10,803 nucleotides of DNA from CAYRYU01 sp964428355 (GCA_964428355.1 CAYRYU010000161.1:1-10803); one strand, 5' to 3'; positions 1 to 6,306 are shown, counted from the stretch's first letter. Notes: generated by a model not told the origin, from the sequence alone. Program-made: numbers and translations.

Positions 1-1339
1 CCGCGGCATTGTTGTCCAGCGGGGCTCCTGGAATTTCCAAGAACTTGGTCATTCCCTCCCAGTATTTGATCAGATACTGAAAAGCCTGGCCGAGGACGGC
101 GTTTGGCTCCACCTCTTTGTCGGCCAGTTTTCTCTCGGCGTAGGCCTTGATCTCGTCCATCGGTTTCCGACTGTGATCCTTGTGGTAGGCAAGTCGCTGC
201 TGGTCATTCAGGCCTTCCCGCAGAATATGCTTTTCATGCTTGTAGACCAGCCCGATCCGCTCGATGATGTAGGCAGCCTCGTCCGGGAAGGCGGCCTCGC
301 AATCGATGAAGTTCCGTCTGCCATGGACCAGGCAGAGCGCGACGACCGTCAGGTATCCCTTGGGATGGTTTCTGGAGAGGGCATCGGACATTGTTATCGG
401 TGGAGGGAGATCGACCTCCCGATGGTTCAGGAGTTCCGCCAAATTTTCCCCCGCGTGCTTCCGGCCGGTGAAGAAGAGGTGGATCTCCCGGCCAGCCTGA
501 CGGGCCACCAGAGCGGTGGTGAAGATGCCCACCCGCTCCTCGGCGGCTTTGCGGGCTTCCTTGTCCTTGAGGAGTTCCAGGATCTTGGCCGGGGTGTCGT
601 CAATGAACATCAGGGGCCACCCGGCGGCCTGCTGCAGGAGTTCCCGGAACACCGGCGCCGCCTGCGTCCACAGGAATTCGACCATTTCATACTGGGTCGA
701 GGCAGGTAGAGGGACCCCCAGGATTCTCTGGATGGTTGCGAGGCGAAAATGGGGTACTCCCAGACCATATCGGAACGTGGCCACGATGGCGTTGGCCGAT
801 GGATCTGCCTTGCTGTCGCCGATCTCCGGCGGTAATTCGGCGTGGTGGATCTTGCCGCAGCCACCACAGCGGAGTTGGGCGGCCTCATGCACCTCCGCCT
901 CGATGGGGGCATTCCCGATCAGGCGAATGAACCGGTGGGGGTGGATTTCCTGGAGAGTTCCATGACCGCAATCCGGACAGGTCTGGCCGGCTTTCAATTC
1001 CCGATGGGGGTGGGAAACCGTTCTGGCGGAGCGATAGTCGTCCACACCGTGACGGCCATGGTTTTTCTTGGGTGTTGCTGCAGGGATCTTATCGGCGGAA
1101 TGTTTTGCGTCATCGCCTCCAGGGCGCTTTTCAGACTTCGGGTCGAGCATCCGGCGGATCCGGTCCAACTCGGCCTGCTTCTCCTGCTTGGTCTTCTTGA
1201 TGGTGAGGATCTCGCCGATCAATGTCAGCAGAATGGTCTTGTGACGCTCGGGGAAATCGCTTTCCTCGACCGTGCGGCGAACGTCCGCGATCTCCTGCTC
1301 GGAGACATCCAGGACGTCTTTATTGGCGTGGCGACCCAT
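1..1339 (-). CDS. tnpC: IS66-family transposase TnpC (3' end off the window)
   Basis: This is the DDE transposase of an IS66-type element. The minus-strand frame is open for 446 codons and leaves the window at base 1 without a stop. Order of parts: a helical N-terminal stretch at residues 34-65; a paired-cysteine zinc-binding region with CPDCG (121-125) and CGGCG (158-162); then the catalytic core with IDDTP (246-250, first Asp), MSDAL (317-321, second Asp) and CLVHGRRNF (336-344), the last being a strong IS66 signature. The frame ends with LDNNAA, where the family normally continues with the catalytic Glu, so that residue lies just outside. ATG at 1339 is the first Met in frame; its SD is weak and the frame stays open upstream into tnpB, so the start is uncertain. 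It follows tnpB by 44 bases. Family assignment is secure; activity cannot be judged. Confidence 0.93.
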   Translation of the reverse strand, partial: MGRHANKDVLDVSEQEIADVRRTVEESDFPERHKTILLTLIGEILTIKKTKQEKQAELDRIRRMLDPKSEKRPGGDDAKHSADKIPAATPKKNHGRHGVDDYRSARTVSHPHRELKAGQTCPDCGHGTLQEIHPHRFIRLIGNAPIEAEVHEAAQLRCGGCGKIHHAELPPEIGDSKADPSANAIVATFRYGLGVPHFRLATIQRILGVPLPASTQYEMVEFLWTQAAPVFRELLQQAAGWPLMFIDDTPAKILELLKDKEARKAAEERVGIFTTALVARQAGREIHLFFTGRKHAGENLAELLNHREVDLPPPITMSDALSRNHPKGYLTVVALCLVHGRRNFIDCEAAFPDEAAYIIERIGLVYKHEKHILREGLNDQQRLAYHKDHSRKPMDEIKAYAERKLADKEVEPNAVLGQAFQYLIKYWEGMTKFLEIPGAPLDNNAA

Positions 1340-1383
1340 ATCCAGGAGGGTAAACGACGGGAGCCCCGATGTACAGCTTTTTC

Positions 1384-1734
1384 TCAAACGCCTCCGGGAA
1401 GAGCTTTCCACGCAGGTGCCATCCTGCTTCCGGAGGGGTCCCCGTTATAGAGCAGCACCTGAACCTGGGGTGCCGTCAGGGGCTCATCCCCCCGGGGCCA
1501 GAACTTGATCGTTCCATGGGACAGGCGCTTGTGGCACAGCCAGAATCCCTGGCCATCGTAGACGAGCAGTTTCAGTCCGTTGCGCCGGCGGTTCCGGAAA
1601 AGGAACACCGCCCCGCTCATGGGATCCTGGCGAAGTCTGGAGCGGCACAGACCGGCCAGGCCGTCGATGCCGTTCCGGAAATCGACCGGTTCGACAAACA
1701 AAAAGATCCGCATCTGCGGCGAGAGATGAATCAT
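1384..1734 (-). CDS. tnpB: IS66 Orf2-like protein TnpB
   Basis: A 116-residue accessory protein of IS66-type elements, required with TnpC for transposition in studied members; its biochemical role is not settled. Recognised by its near-canonical length and family signatures: VDFRNGIDGL at residues 17-26 and FLFRNRRRNGLKLLVYD at 44-60, followed by a Trp/Lys-rich segment ending KFWPRG. The ATG at 1734 overlaps the tnpA stop in an ATGA arrangement (1731-1734). There is no clear SD, so translation is probably coupled to tnpA. No frameshift or missing block is seen and the gene appears intact. The last ~15 residues (GSRMAPAWKALPGGV) are less family-like. Confidence 0.95.
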   Translation of the reverse strand: MIHLSPQMRIFLFVEPVDFRNGIDGLAGLCRSRLRQDPMSGAVFLFRNRRRNGLKLLVYDGQGFWLCHKRLSHGTIKFWPRGDEPLTAPQVQVLLYNGDPSGSRMAPAWKALPGGV

Positions 1735-2184
1735 GGCTGCACGAAGGCGCGAACGAGTCGTTCCGTGTCGGGAGAAAACAGCCGCAGGGTGTAGCCGGAG
1801 GGGGCCCGTATCTCGGCCAGGACCGGAGGGGCAGACAACAGGGTGGCCTCGATGAAACCGTCGCTCGAAGGGGGCTGCGACTTCTTGATTTCAAGAGGAT
1901 TCGTGACGGACATCGGGCTGGAGCCAACCGCCGAGGAAGGGTTTGCGGGAGTCGGCCTTTTTCGATGACGGGAGAATGCGGGGCAGTTGGTACCGTAGGC
2001 GGCGAGGACACGCTTTTTCAACTGGTTTGAATCAAGCCCCAAGAACCTGGCGGCCTGAAAAACGCTCGAGGCCACTGCCAAGTCCATGGCGGCATTCCAG
2101 AGTTCTGAGGAGATCCCGCGTAGGTGAACGGGGGTGGCCTGCCGCCACAGGCGAAACTTCTGCAAGACACTCTTGGAAAGTGAT
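1731..2184 (-). CDS. tnpA: IS66 TnpA-like helix-turn-helix protein (5' end in gap)
   Basis: First gene of the IS66 set. From TTG at 2165 it gives 144 residues (LQKFRLWRQ...), but the frame stays open through 2184 into the N gap, so the true start is probably inside the gap. The N-terminal half has a helix-turn-helix-like stretch (SVFQAARFLGLDSNQLKKRV), as expected for the DNA-binding IS66 OrfA/TnpA type. A low-complexity Pro/Ser linker follows. The C-terminal block (GFIEATLLSAP and IRAPSGYTLRLF) matches the conserved end of these proteins. It overlaps tnpB by four bases (ATGA), suggesting translational coupling. Identification rests on position and on both conserved blocks. Confidence 0.8.
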
Positions 2185-2284
2185 NNNNNNNNNNNNNNNN
2201 NNNNNNNNNNNNNNNNNNNNNNNNNNNNNNNNNNNNNNNNNNNNNNNNNNNNNNNNNNNNNNNNNNNNNNNNNNNNNNNNNNNN
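2185..2284. other. Assembly gap of exactly 100 N
   Basis: Exactly 100 unknown bases, the usual placeholder for a gap of unknown size. It removes the start of tnpA and the end of the IS66 element. The following ~117 bases (2285-2401) hold no gene that I can support. Confidence 0.98.
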
Positions 2285-2401
2285 GATTGTTAGAAACCTT
2301 GCCGAAAGGTCACGTCTTTTCTCATGTTCGAGCTTTTCTCGTCATTCACGGTTTGTCGGCATCCTTTCTCTGGCCATCCGGGAAAACGTTGTATGCATTT
2401 C

Positions 2402-2508
2402 CTATCCGATGTGTAAACGGTTCCGGATCAGCCATGCCCAGGAAAGCATGATAGGGATCGCGAGGTAATAGAGTACCTGAAGGTCAGGCGGTCTGATTTC
2501 GATAAAAA
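2402..2508 (-). pseudogene. Out-of-frame C-terminal tail of the 2484-2915 membrane gene
   Basis: This is the frame that would complete the preceding membrane protein. It has no start codon of its own upstream of its hydrophobic segment, opens only shortly before the T5 run, and encodes one Tyr/Leu/Ile/Trp-rich helix followed by a basic end (WLIRNRLHIG) and TAG. Basic residues after a last membrane helix are typical of a genuine C-terminus. That it is the missing tail is inference from hydrophobicity and frame continuity. Confidence 0.45.
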
Positions 2509-2915
2509 TGGGCTCCGAAGAGGTGGGCCATAGAGGCCAGGGGAATCATAATGGGACTCAGGAATGGCAGTACGGCCCCACATATGCAGATGGCCATTAC
2601 ATGCGGGGAAAGTCCTTCGACGGTTTTCGGGAAATGCCAGATCGCCAAAGCAACGAAGGCCCACAAGGGCCCGAGGAAAACGAGAGGCACATCGGCATGA
2701 TGAAGAGTCATTTTGGGAGCGGGGATCAGTGATACCAGGCATCCAAGAACGAGGTTGATGAGGAAGACTTTCGGCAGAATCGACTTCAGGTCATGGGACA
2801 AGGGGCTTTCCGAGAGCAGGAGAAAGCATCCGAACAACAATGAGGGAGACATGGCAGTCAGAAGTGATCCGAAAACCGGGAACCTCCACTTCGTGAAAAC
2901 GCTTTGTTCAGGCAC
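2484..2915 (-). CDS. Multi-pass membrane protein, probably truncated by a frameshift
   Basis: A 143-residue protein of unknown function with four likely membrane segments at about residues 14-34, 46-66, 74-95 and 105-126. The start is GTG at 2915, preceded by GAGGAGA at good spacing; the gene upstream stops 13 bases before, so the two are likely co-translated. The reading frame ends ...HFYRNQTA, but the next frame continues without a stop to TAG at 2402-2404 and encodes IRPPDLQVLYYLAIPIMLSW plus a short tail, a convincing fifth membrane helix. Removing one T from the T5 run (A5 at 2504-2508 on the plus strand) joins both into a 170-residue protein. I see no family that I can name. The gene could be a true pseudogene or carry a sequence error. 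Confidence 0.6.
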   Translation of the reverse strand: MPEQSVFTKWRFPVFGSLLTAMSPSLLFGCFLLLSESPLSHDLKSILPKVFLINLVLGCLVSLIPAPKMTLHHADVPLVFLGPLWAFVALAIWHFPKTVEGLSPHVMAICICGAVLPFLSPIMIPLASMAHLFGAHFYRNQTA

Positions 2916-2928
2916 GGTTTCTTTCTCC

Positions 2929-3168
2929 TCAGGTCTTGAAAAGCCGGCTCTTTAGCCAGACACCCCAATAGACCCCGAGAACACCGAGGGCATCCCAATG
3001 AATCACCTCAGGGGCGGTTGCCATGCCGATCACCCCAATGGAAATGAGAAGGGTGAGCAGTCCGTAATCGTGGGCAAGGTCCGCTGGAAGGCCATATTTC
3101 ACTTCAACAAGCAGAAAGAGAACCAATGCCGCCAATGGAATTGAACCATGCTCCGGGATCAGCGACAT
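2929..3168 (-). CDS. Small integral membrane protein, unknown function
   Basis: A 79-residue protein, two-thirds hydrophobic, with likely membrane segments at about residues 9-24 and 36-52 and a possible third at 60-73, ending in a basic tail (WLKSRLFKT). I chose ATG at 3168 because GGGGGA lies four bases before it. An in-frame GTG/ATG pair at 3198/3195 would add ten residues and is the alternative start. The gene lies in the same string as its neighbours: 13 bases separate its stop from the next GTG start, and its 5' end overlaps the frame-restored end of the DUF3267-like gene. No family is recognised. It could be a lone small protein or a fragment of a longer one. Confidence 0.55.
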   Translation of the reverse strand: MSLIPEHGSIPLAALVLFLLVEVKYGLPADLAHDYGLLTLLISIGVIGMATAPEVIHWDALGVLGVYWGVWLKSRLFKT

Positions 3169-3330
3169 AGCTTCCCCCATCGCGATTGCCGGCATCACCT
3201 TCGTCGAAACCGCCTGTCAGGGGCGGAAGGCGCCAGAAGTTTTTCCACCCGTTGTCACGAAGAACCGATCGGGAAGGGGTTCCAAGGAGGATGATCCACG
3301 CGTTCATCAGATCGCGCACGGAAAAAAAGA
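3104..3330 (-). pseudogene. Out-of-frame C-terminal part of the DUF3267-like gene
   Basis: In the frame shifted at the T7 run, the protein goes on with SVRDLMNAWIILLGTPSR, then VLRDNGWKNFWRLPP, and runs to a stop at 3104-3106. Family proteins typically have a conserved Asp after the last membrane helix and a P...V.D.G pattern near the end; both are present here. The final ~30-40 codons overlap the start of the next membrane gene and may not be natural sequence. The part up to about 3215 looks real; the extreme end is doubtful. Confidence 0.5.
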
Positions 3331-3795
3331 ATTGATAACCGCCGTCAATGAAACAGGCCACCAGTACAGGTCGAAGATTAACAATAATCCTATTGGAGTA
3401 CCATAAAGAATGAAGCCAGGCAAGAGAGTGATCATGAGCCGCCGGTTGCGAGCCAGGACTCCGTCGAACCTCGAATAGAACGCCATCCGGGAAATCCAGA
3501 TTCCGTAACCGGTCTTCTCTCCCCAGCCGCACCCCGGGTGTCCAAGCGCGTGCAGGAATTCGTGCAGGACAATCGTCAGAGCGGCCAGGAAAAACAGGGT
3601 CCCCGGACTTCCCGAGAGCCCGGCATATCCTCCCGATTGGCGAAACAGGAAGAATGTTCCCGCCCCCAACCCCAGCGATAGAGGTAATTCGAAGCACGGG
3701 GAAATCATGGGGTCCGGTTCCCGGACGAGGTGCCACTCCTCTCCGGGCGGCGGAAAACCCGGGTCTTCAGGCGGAGGTCCCCACCACATATTCAT
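3307..3795 (-). CDS. DUF3267-like putative zincin metallopeptidase, frameshifted
   Basis: A membrane protein resembling the DUF3267 putative zincin peptidases. A proline-rich soluble start (residues 1-30) precedes membrane segments at about 37-51, 64-80, 120-140 and 144-157. HEFLH at 78-82 is an HExxH zinc-binding motif at the end of a helix, followed by ALGHP, as in this family. Start ATG 3795 has an excellent SD (GGAAGGGAAG) 12 bases after the stop of the upstream gene. The frame ends abruptly at ...NSFFPCAI. One extra T in the T7 run (A7 at 3322-3328) continues into SVRDLMNAWIILLGTPSR and VLRDNG, which resembles the usual C-terminal end of DUF3267 proteins. As it stands the protein lacks that end. 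Substrate and role are unknown. Confidence 0.75.
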   Translation of the reverse strand: MNMWWGPPPEDPGFPPPGEEWHLVREPDPMISPCFELPLSLGLGAGTFFLFRQSGGYAGLSGSPGTLFFLAALTIVLHEFLHALGHPGCGWGEKTGYGIWISRMAFYSRFDGVLARNRRLMITLLPGFILYGTPIGLLLIFDLYWWPVSLTAVINSFFPCAI

Positions 3796-3807
3796 CTTCC
3801 CTTCCTT

Positions 3808-4125
3808 TCACGACTCCTCCTCCAGAAAATCAGTCACATCCGGAATGAAACGTTTTTCCGCCCATTCCTGGAAGGATGCATAGATTTCCGTGTGCGGCCA
3901 TGCCGGGTCAGATTCCTTCCTCCAGGTCAGGTGAACGACGGCATACCGCCCGCTTCCATCAAGCATCTCGAAGAGATAATCATCGCAATCGATGCGTGCG
4001 GCGATGGTTCTAACCGGCATCCCGAACATCGGATGTCCGGGTGCGGTTTCGCGGGCCAGTTCATCATCCTCTGGAGTGTTTCCCGGAAATTTCTCCCAGG
4101 GCCTCTTCCACTCGAACGTCATCAT
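3808..4125 (-). CDS. Hypothetical 105-residue soluble protein
   Basis: A small acidic soluble protein without membrane segments or signal peptide. Visible landmarks are EWKRPWEK (5-12), GHPMFG (30-35), CDDYLFEML (47-55), YAVVHLTW (61-68), DPAWPH (73-78) and a helical C-terminus rich in Glu. The alternation of conserved-looking aromatic and acidic motifs suggests a compact alpha/beta fold. I have a vague sense of a widespread family of unknown function with a GHP-LFG motif and a strand ending in HLTW, but cannot name it. Start ATG 4125 (or the adjacent ATG 4122) is preceded by AGAGGGA. It lies 12 bases upstream of the DUF3267-like gene, so both are probably expressed together. Immunity-like small proteins often look like this, but that is only inference. 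Confidence 0.75.
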   Translation of the reverse strand: MMTFEWKRPWEKFPGNTPEDDELARETAPGHPMFGMPVRTIAARIDCDDYLFEMLDGSGRYAVVHLTWRKESDPAWPHTEIYASFQEWAEKRFIPDVTDFLEEES

Positions 4126-4294
4126 TCCCTCTTCGATCGCGTCTCTCAGTCGATGAGAGCACAGGCTTTTTAGGCAAGGTGGAAAAGCGCTTGGCTTCCT
4201 TCAGTCGGGCAATGAAACATTGCATCAAATCCATCCGACCCGATCGGCTGACATGGCTCAGGATGTAAGCGACAGAGTTCATGGAAACTTCCAT
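4064..4294 (-). CDS. Doubtful short reading frame between two hypothetical genes
   Basis: The 210-base spacer between the 265-residue gene and the 105-residue gene contains a frame from ATG 4294 (or ATG 4282, MNSVAYILSHV...) to a stop at 4064, about 76 residues, overlapping the 105-residue gene by 62 bases. The first half (SVAYILSHVSRSGRMDLMQC) looks protein-like. The second half, which overlaps the next gene, is Arg/Ser/Glu-rich and resembles a shadow frame. There is no SD. It may be a decayed gene remnant or just spacer; I see no terminator or promoter here either. Confidence 0.2.
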   Translation of the reverse strand: MEVSMNSVAYILSHVSRSGRMDLMQCFIARLKEAKRFSTLPKKPVLSSTERRDRRGNDDVRVEEALGEISGKHSRG

Positions 4295-4335
4295 GAGAAA
4301 ATATAGCAAAATACATGCCAAGTACAGGTCGAGGG

Positions 4336-5133
4336 TTACTCGAGGCGAAAATATCGGCGGTAATCCGCGATGGTCTTTCCCGGTGTCCAATCCTGAAAAT
4401 CCCCCGATTTTTCGCAGTGGGAGAGATACTCCAGAATGGCCGGAGCGAACGGGAGATCCGCTTTGGCAAGGTAATCCTTGGTTGCTTCCAATCCGGCTCC
4501 GCAAAGGAACTGAACGTCGAGCCCGCAATCCGAGTCGAAGCTCGATTTCTTGGCCTTCCAGATTAAAATGGAGTCCTCGACCACGCCCAGACTGAAAACC
4601 TGAAGGCAGAAAACCCGCAGAAGCTCGGTGTCCCCCTCCCCTTGTCGAACGTTCTCGATCGCCTCGTCCAACAGGGTTCGCAACTCGTCCCGGAAGTGAA
4701 CCGATGCGGGAAGGCCAAATCTCGACAGAGCTTCCTCGCAGGTCGTTGGTTTCATTGTTTCAAGAAGAGGGAGCGAGAGATCGGGGTTTGTAGGATTGGC
4801 GAGGGGCCGAGCTTCGGGCGTTAGGGAAGCGAAACAGGCGCTTGAGACTTCCTCATATTCCTTGGTTGGTTTTGCATAATCCGGCTTGTTCTGCCAGTAC
4901 CCGTCCCCGAATACCTTGAGCATCGCCCAATGCCAGGCTTCATCATGAAAGAGGAGACCACGATAGGGTGTCCCGGGCGCCTGGTATTGATAAAAGGTTT
5001 CAGCCCTGGCCTGCGCTTCCTGGACTGACATACGGGAGTACCTGATCAGACACCAGGCATACATATGCCGCTCATGCAGAAGGCACTCGTTGTATTCCTC
5101 TTCCGACCAGCATTCCGCGGAAACTTCCTTCAT
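4336..5133 (-). CDS. Hypothetical 265-residue soluble protein, two-domain
   Basis: A soluble protein with no signal peptide or membrane segment. ATG 5133 is chosen because AAAGGAG precedes it at ideal spacing; the frame is open further upstream, but that extension is low-complexity and charged. Two blocks are visible. Residues ~8-95 form a helical region with SEEEYNECLLHERHMYAW and LFHDEAWHWAMLKVFGDGYW. Residues ~140-265 hold LLRVFCLQVFSLGVVEDSIL, IWKAKKSSFDSDCGLDVQFL and CGAGLEATKDYL. A Pro-rich linker (105-130) separates them. The second block resembles hypothetical proteins that I loosely recall from bacteria with large accessory gene pools; no function is established to my knowledge. It lies 108 bases after the split membrane gene and about 210 before the next. 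An immunity or defence-associated role is a guess from context. Confidence 0.8.
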   Translation of the reverse strand: MKEVSAECWSEEEYNECLLHERHMYAWCLIRYSRMSVQEAQARAETFYQYQAPGTPYRGLLFHDEAWHWAMLKVFGDGYWQNKPDYAKPTKEYEEVSSACFASLTPEARPLANPTNPDLSLPLLETMKPTTCEEALSRFGLPASVHFRDELRTLLDEAIENVRQGEGDTELLRVFCLQVFSLGVVEDSILIWKAKKSSFDSDCGLDVQFLCGAGLEATKDYLAKADLPFAPAILEYLSHCEKSGDFQDWTPGKTIADYRRYFRLE

Positions 5134-5241
5134 CTCTGGTCTCCTTTCACGCCTGGCGATCTGGGGTATTTTTGCCTCCCCTTTTTCCTCGAAACCACAT
5201 GGATGAGCCGCCTTCCAATCCGCATCCGGTTCACCATGCAA

Positions 5242-5577
5242 CTATTCAAGCCTTGAGGGATCATGGAGCGTCCTTTTCTGGTAAATCCGGTATTCCCGCC
5301 GCAAATAGAAATAAAAGAGCAAGAGTGCGACCGGTACGAGCAAACCATAGGGGATCCAGGGAAACCCCCGAGAATAGAAACGGGCAAAGGCCTCCTGGTT
5401 GTGTATGAGCACCCAGCAGGTGAAAACGAGAAACCCCATGAAAATGAGAAGTCTCGAGCCGCAATACCCGATGCATTTTATTCGGGTATCCCAGTCCCGG
5501 GCGAAGGAAATGAAATAGGTCAGGAGAAACCCCGGATGGCCCAACCAATGAAGGTCAGCAAACTCCCGGAAAGACAA
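5242..5577 (-). CDS. C-terminal half of a split 'EGNPL' membrane protein
   Basis: From the TTG at 5577 this gives 111 residues with two membrane segments (about 42-60 and 76-93) and a basic, Tyr/Arg-rich tail (YLRREYRIYQKR). The frame is open upstream of the TTG as far as a TGA just before the T5 run; those extra codons read FDKTTYPKKPGLSFREF, which looks like authentic protein linking to the preceding reading frame. No SD precedes the TTG. I therefore read it as the second half of the gene at 5520-5852, separated by a one-base frameshift (A5 at 5608-5612 on the plus strand), rather than an independent gene. Restored, the two halves give about 194 residues with four membrane segments. Function unknown. 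Confidence 0.6.
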   Translation of the reverse strand: MSFREFADLHWLGHPGFLLTYFISFARDWDTRIKCIGYCGSRLLIFMGFLVFTCWVLIHNQEAFARFYSRGFPWIPYGLLVPVALLLFYFYLRREYRIYQKRTLHDPSRLE

Positions 5578-5852
5578 CCCAGGCTTTTTCGGATACGTTG
5601 TTTTATCAAAAATAAATCATAGTACAGGCACATTGATATCCCCGCCAGGATGGCTATCGTTGATTCAATGAGTCCCAGCCAGCTCCTTCCGAAAATGAAA
5701 ACGAGGGGATTACCCTCCCCCGCCAGGTTGGGTGAATACCAGGCGGTGACGGCAATGTCCATTCCCCGGCTCACGACCAGCAGGGAAATCAGGAGCAGGA
5801 ATTCATGCTTGTGGTTCGCCGTTATGATTGACTCCTTCTGCGGAAATCCCAA
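5520..5852 (-). CDS. N-terminal half of a split 'EGNPL' membrane protein
   Basis: It encodes two membrane segments (about residues 17-37 and 56-78, counted from TTG 5852). Between them lies the pattern D32 ... EGNPL (46-50) ... FGRSWLG, reminiscent of DUF5658-type small membrane proteins of unknown function. After YYDLF the present frame turns into poor sequence and stops at 5520, while the next frame continues the protein. The start is unclear. TTG 5852 has only the G10 tract as an SD-like element. A strong SD (AGAAGGAG) points instead to codon ATA at 5825, which overlaps the upstream stop as ATAA, just where an ATGA overlap would be expected. The cluster position suggests co-translation with the preceding soluble gene. 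Confidence 0.6.
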   Translation of the reverse strand: MGFPQKESIITANHKHEFLLLISLLVVSRGMDIAVTAWYSPNLAGEGNPLVFIFGRSWLGLIESTIAILAGISMCLYYDLFLIKQRIRKSLGCLSGSLLTFIGWAIRGFS

Positions 5853-6226
5853 ACGATCGGCCCCCCCCCCTTCTGAACCTGAATCAAGATTCCTTCGCCT
5901 TCGAGCCCTTCTAGGAGTTCATGCATCGCGGCATAGGTTGGAACCGATTCTCCGATCGATCTGAGAAAGGCAAGAAAATGTCCGGCATCGATTCCCCGGT
6001 AGTTGGGGGTTAACAAGGGAATTTCGATCCGGGCTCCGGAATCTTCTTCGCAACAGAAAACATGCTCCCCATGGGATTCACAGTGCCAGCCGCGCGCCGA
6101 TAATTCGTGACATTCCCAAACATCGATGGACCTTTTCCTTAGTTCCTCGACGATGGAATCCTGAATTGAAATGTATTTCACCATGAATCCAAGAACATCA
6201 AAGACTCCTCGCCGAGGCGTGTTCAT
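5822..6226 (-). CDS. Hypothetical soluble protein ending in a G10-coded GGG tract
   Basis: First gene of the minus-strand string: 134 residues from ATG 6226, or 120 from ATG 6184 (MVKYISIQDSIVEEL), which looks like the more natural protein start; neither has a textbook SD. No membrane segment. Four cysteines (39, 49, 58, 59, counted from ATG 6226) lie in WECHELSARGWHCESHGEHVF and the following CCEED. A helical region (AGHFLAFLRSIGESVPTYAA, then MHELLEGLEG) precedes the end. A run of ten G (plus strand C10 at 5861-5870) encodes GGG near the C-terminus. A change of one base would alter the last residues or fuse this frame to the following membrane gene. I do not recognise the family. Confidence 0.65.
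   Translation of the reverse strand: MNTPRRGVFDVLGFMVKYISIQDSIVEELRKRSIDVWECHELSARGWHCESHGEHVFCCEEDSGARIEIPLLTPNYRGIDAGHFLAFLRSIGESVPTYAAMHELLEGLEGEGILIQVQKGGGPIVWDFRRRSQS
5861..5870. repeat. C10 homopolymer (G10 on the coding strand)
   Basis: Ten identical bases inside the 3' end of the soluble gene at 5822-6226, by far the longest G/C homopolymer that I noticed in the window. Runs of this length are prone to slippage in vivo and to sequencing error. Eleven G would put the upstream gene in frame with the following membrane gene. Confidence 0.95.
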
Positions 6227-6277
6227 TGTCGGACAATCAACCTCTCTCTTCAGACACCTGTTTTTCCGGAATCAACA

Positions 6278-6306
6278 AAGATATCCCAAAATTCTACTGG
6301 CGACAA
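6278..6306 (-). promoter_or_regulatory. Candidate promoter of the minus-strand gene string
   Basis: On the minus strand TTGTCG (6306-6301) and TATCTT (6283-6278) are separated by 17 bases, a fair match to -35 and -10 elements (four of six each). The expected start site is about 45 bases upstream of ATG 6226. The -35 lies within the inverted repeat at 6298-6313. Prediction only. Confidence 0.3.

Larger units (their letters stand above)
1..2184 (-). mobile_element. IS66-family insertion sequence, partial
   Basis: The tnpA-tnpB-tnpC order, the ATGA overlap and the TnpC signatures define an IS66-type element read right to left. Neither end is visible: the tnpC side is cut by the window edge and the tnpA side by the 100-N gap. 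Terminal inverted repeats and the target duplication therefore cannot be checked. A scaffold break beside a multicopy element is typical of short-read assembly, so the join between this element and the genes beyond 2284 should not be taken as proven. Confidence 0.9.

Noticed and set aside
173..1450. Plus-strand open frames opposite tnpC (up to ~200 residues)
   Set aside because: They mirror the well-supported tnpC frame, have no family features, and arise from GC-rich codon structure.
3195..3200. TGATG coupling between the DUF3267-like gene and the small membrane gene
   Set aside because: The TGA is in the third frame, matching neither the present nor the frame-restored DUF3267-like reading frame, so it would need a further indel.
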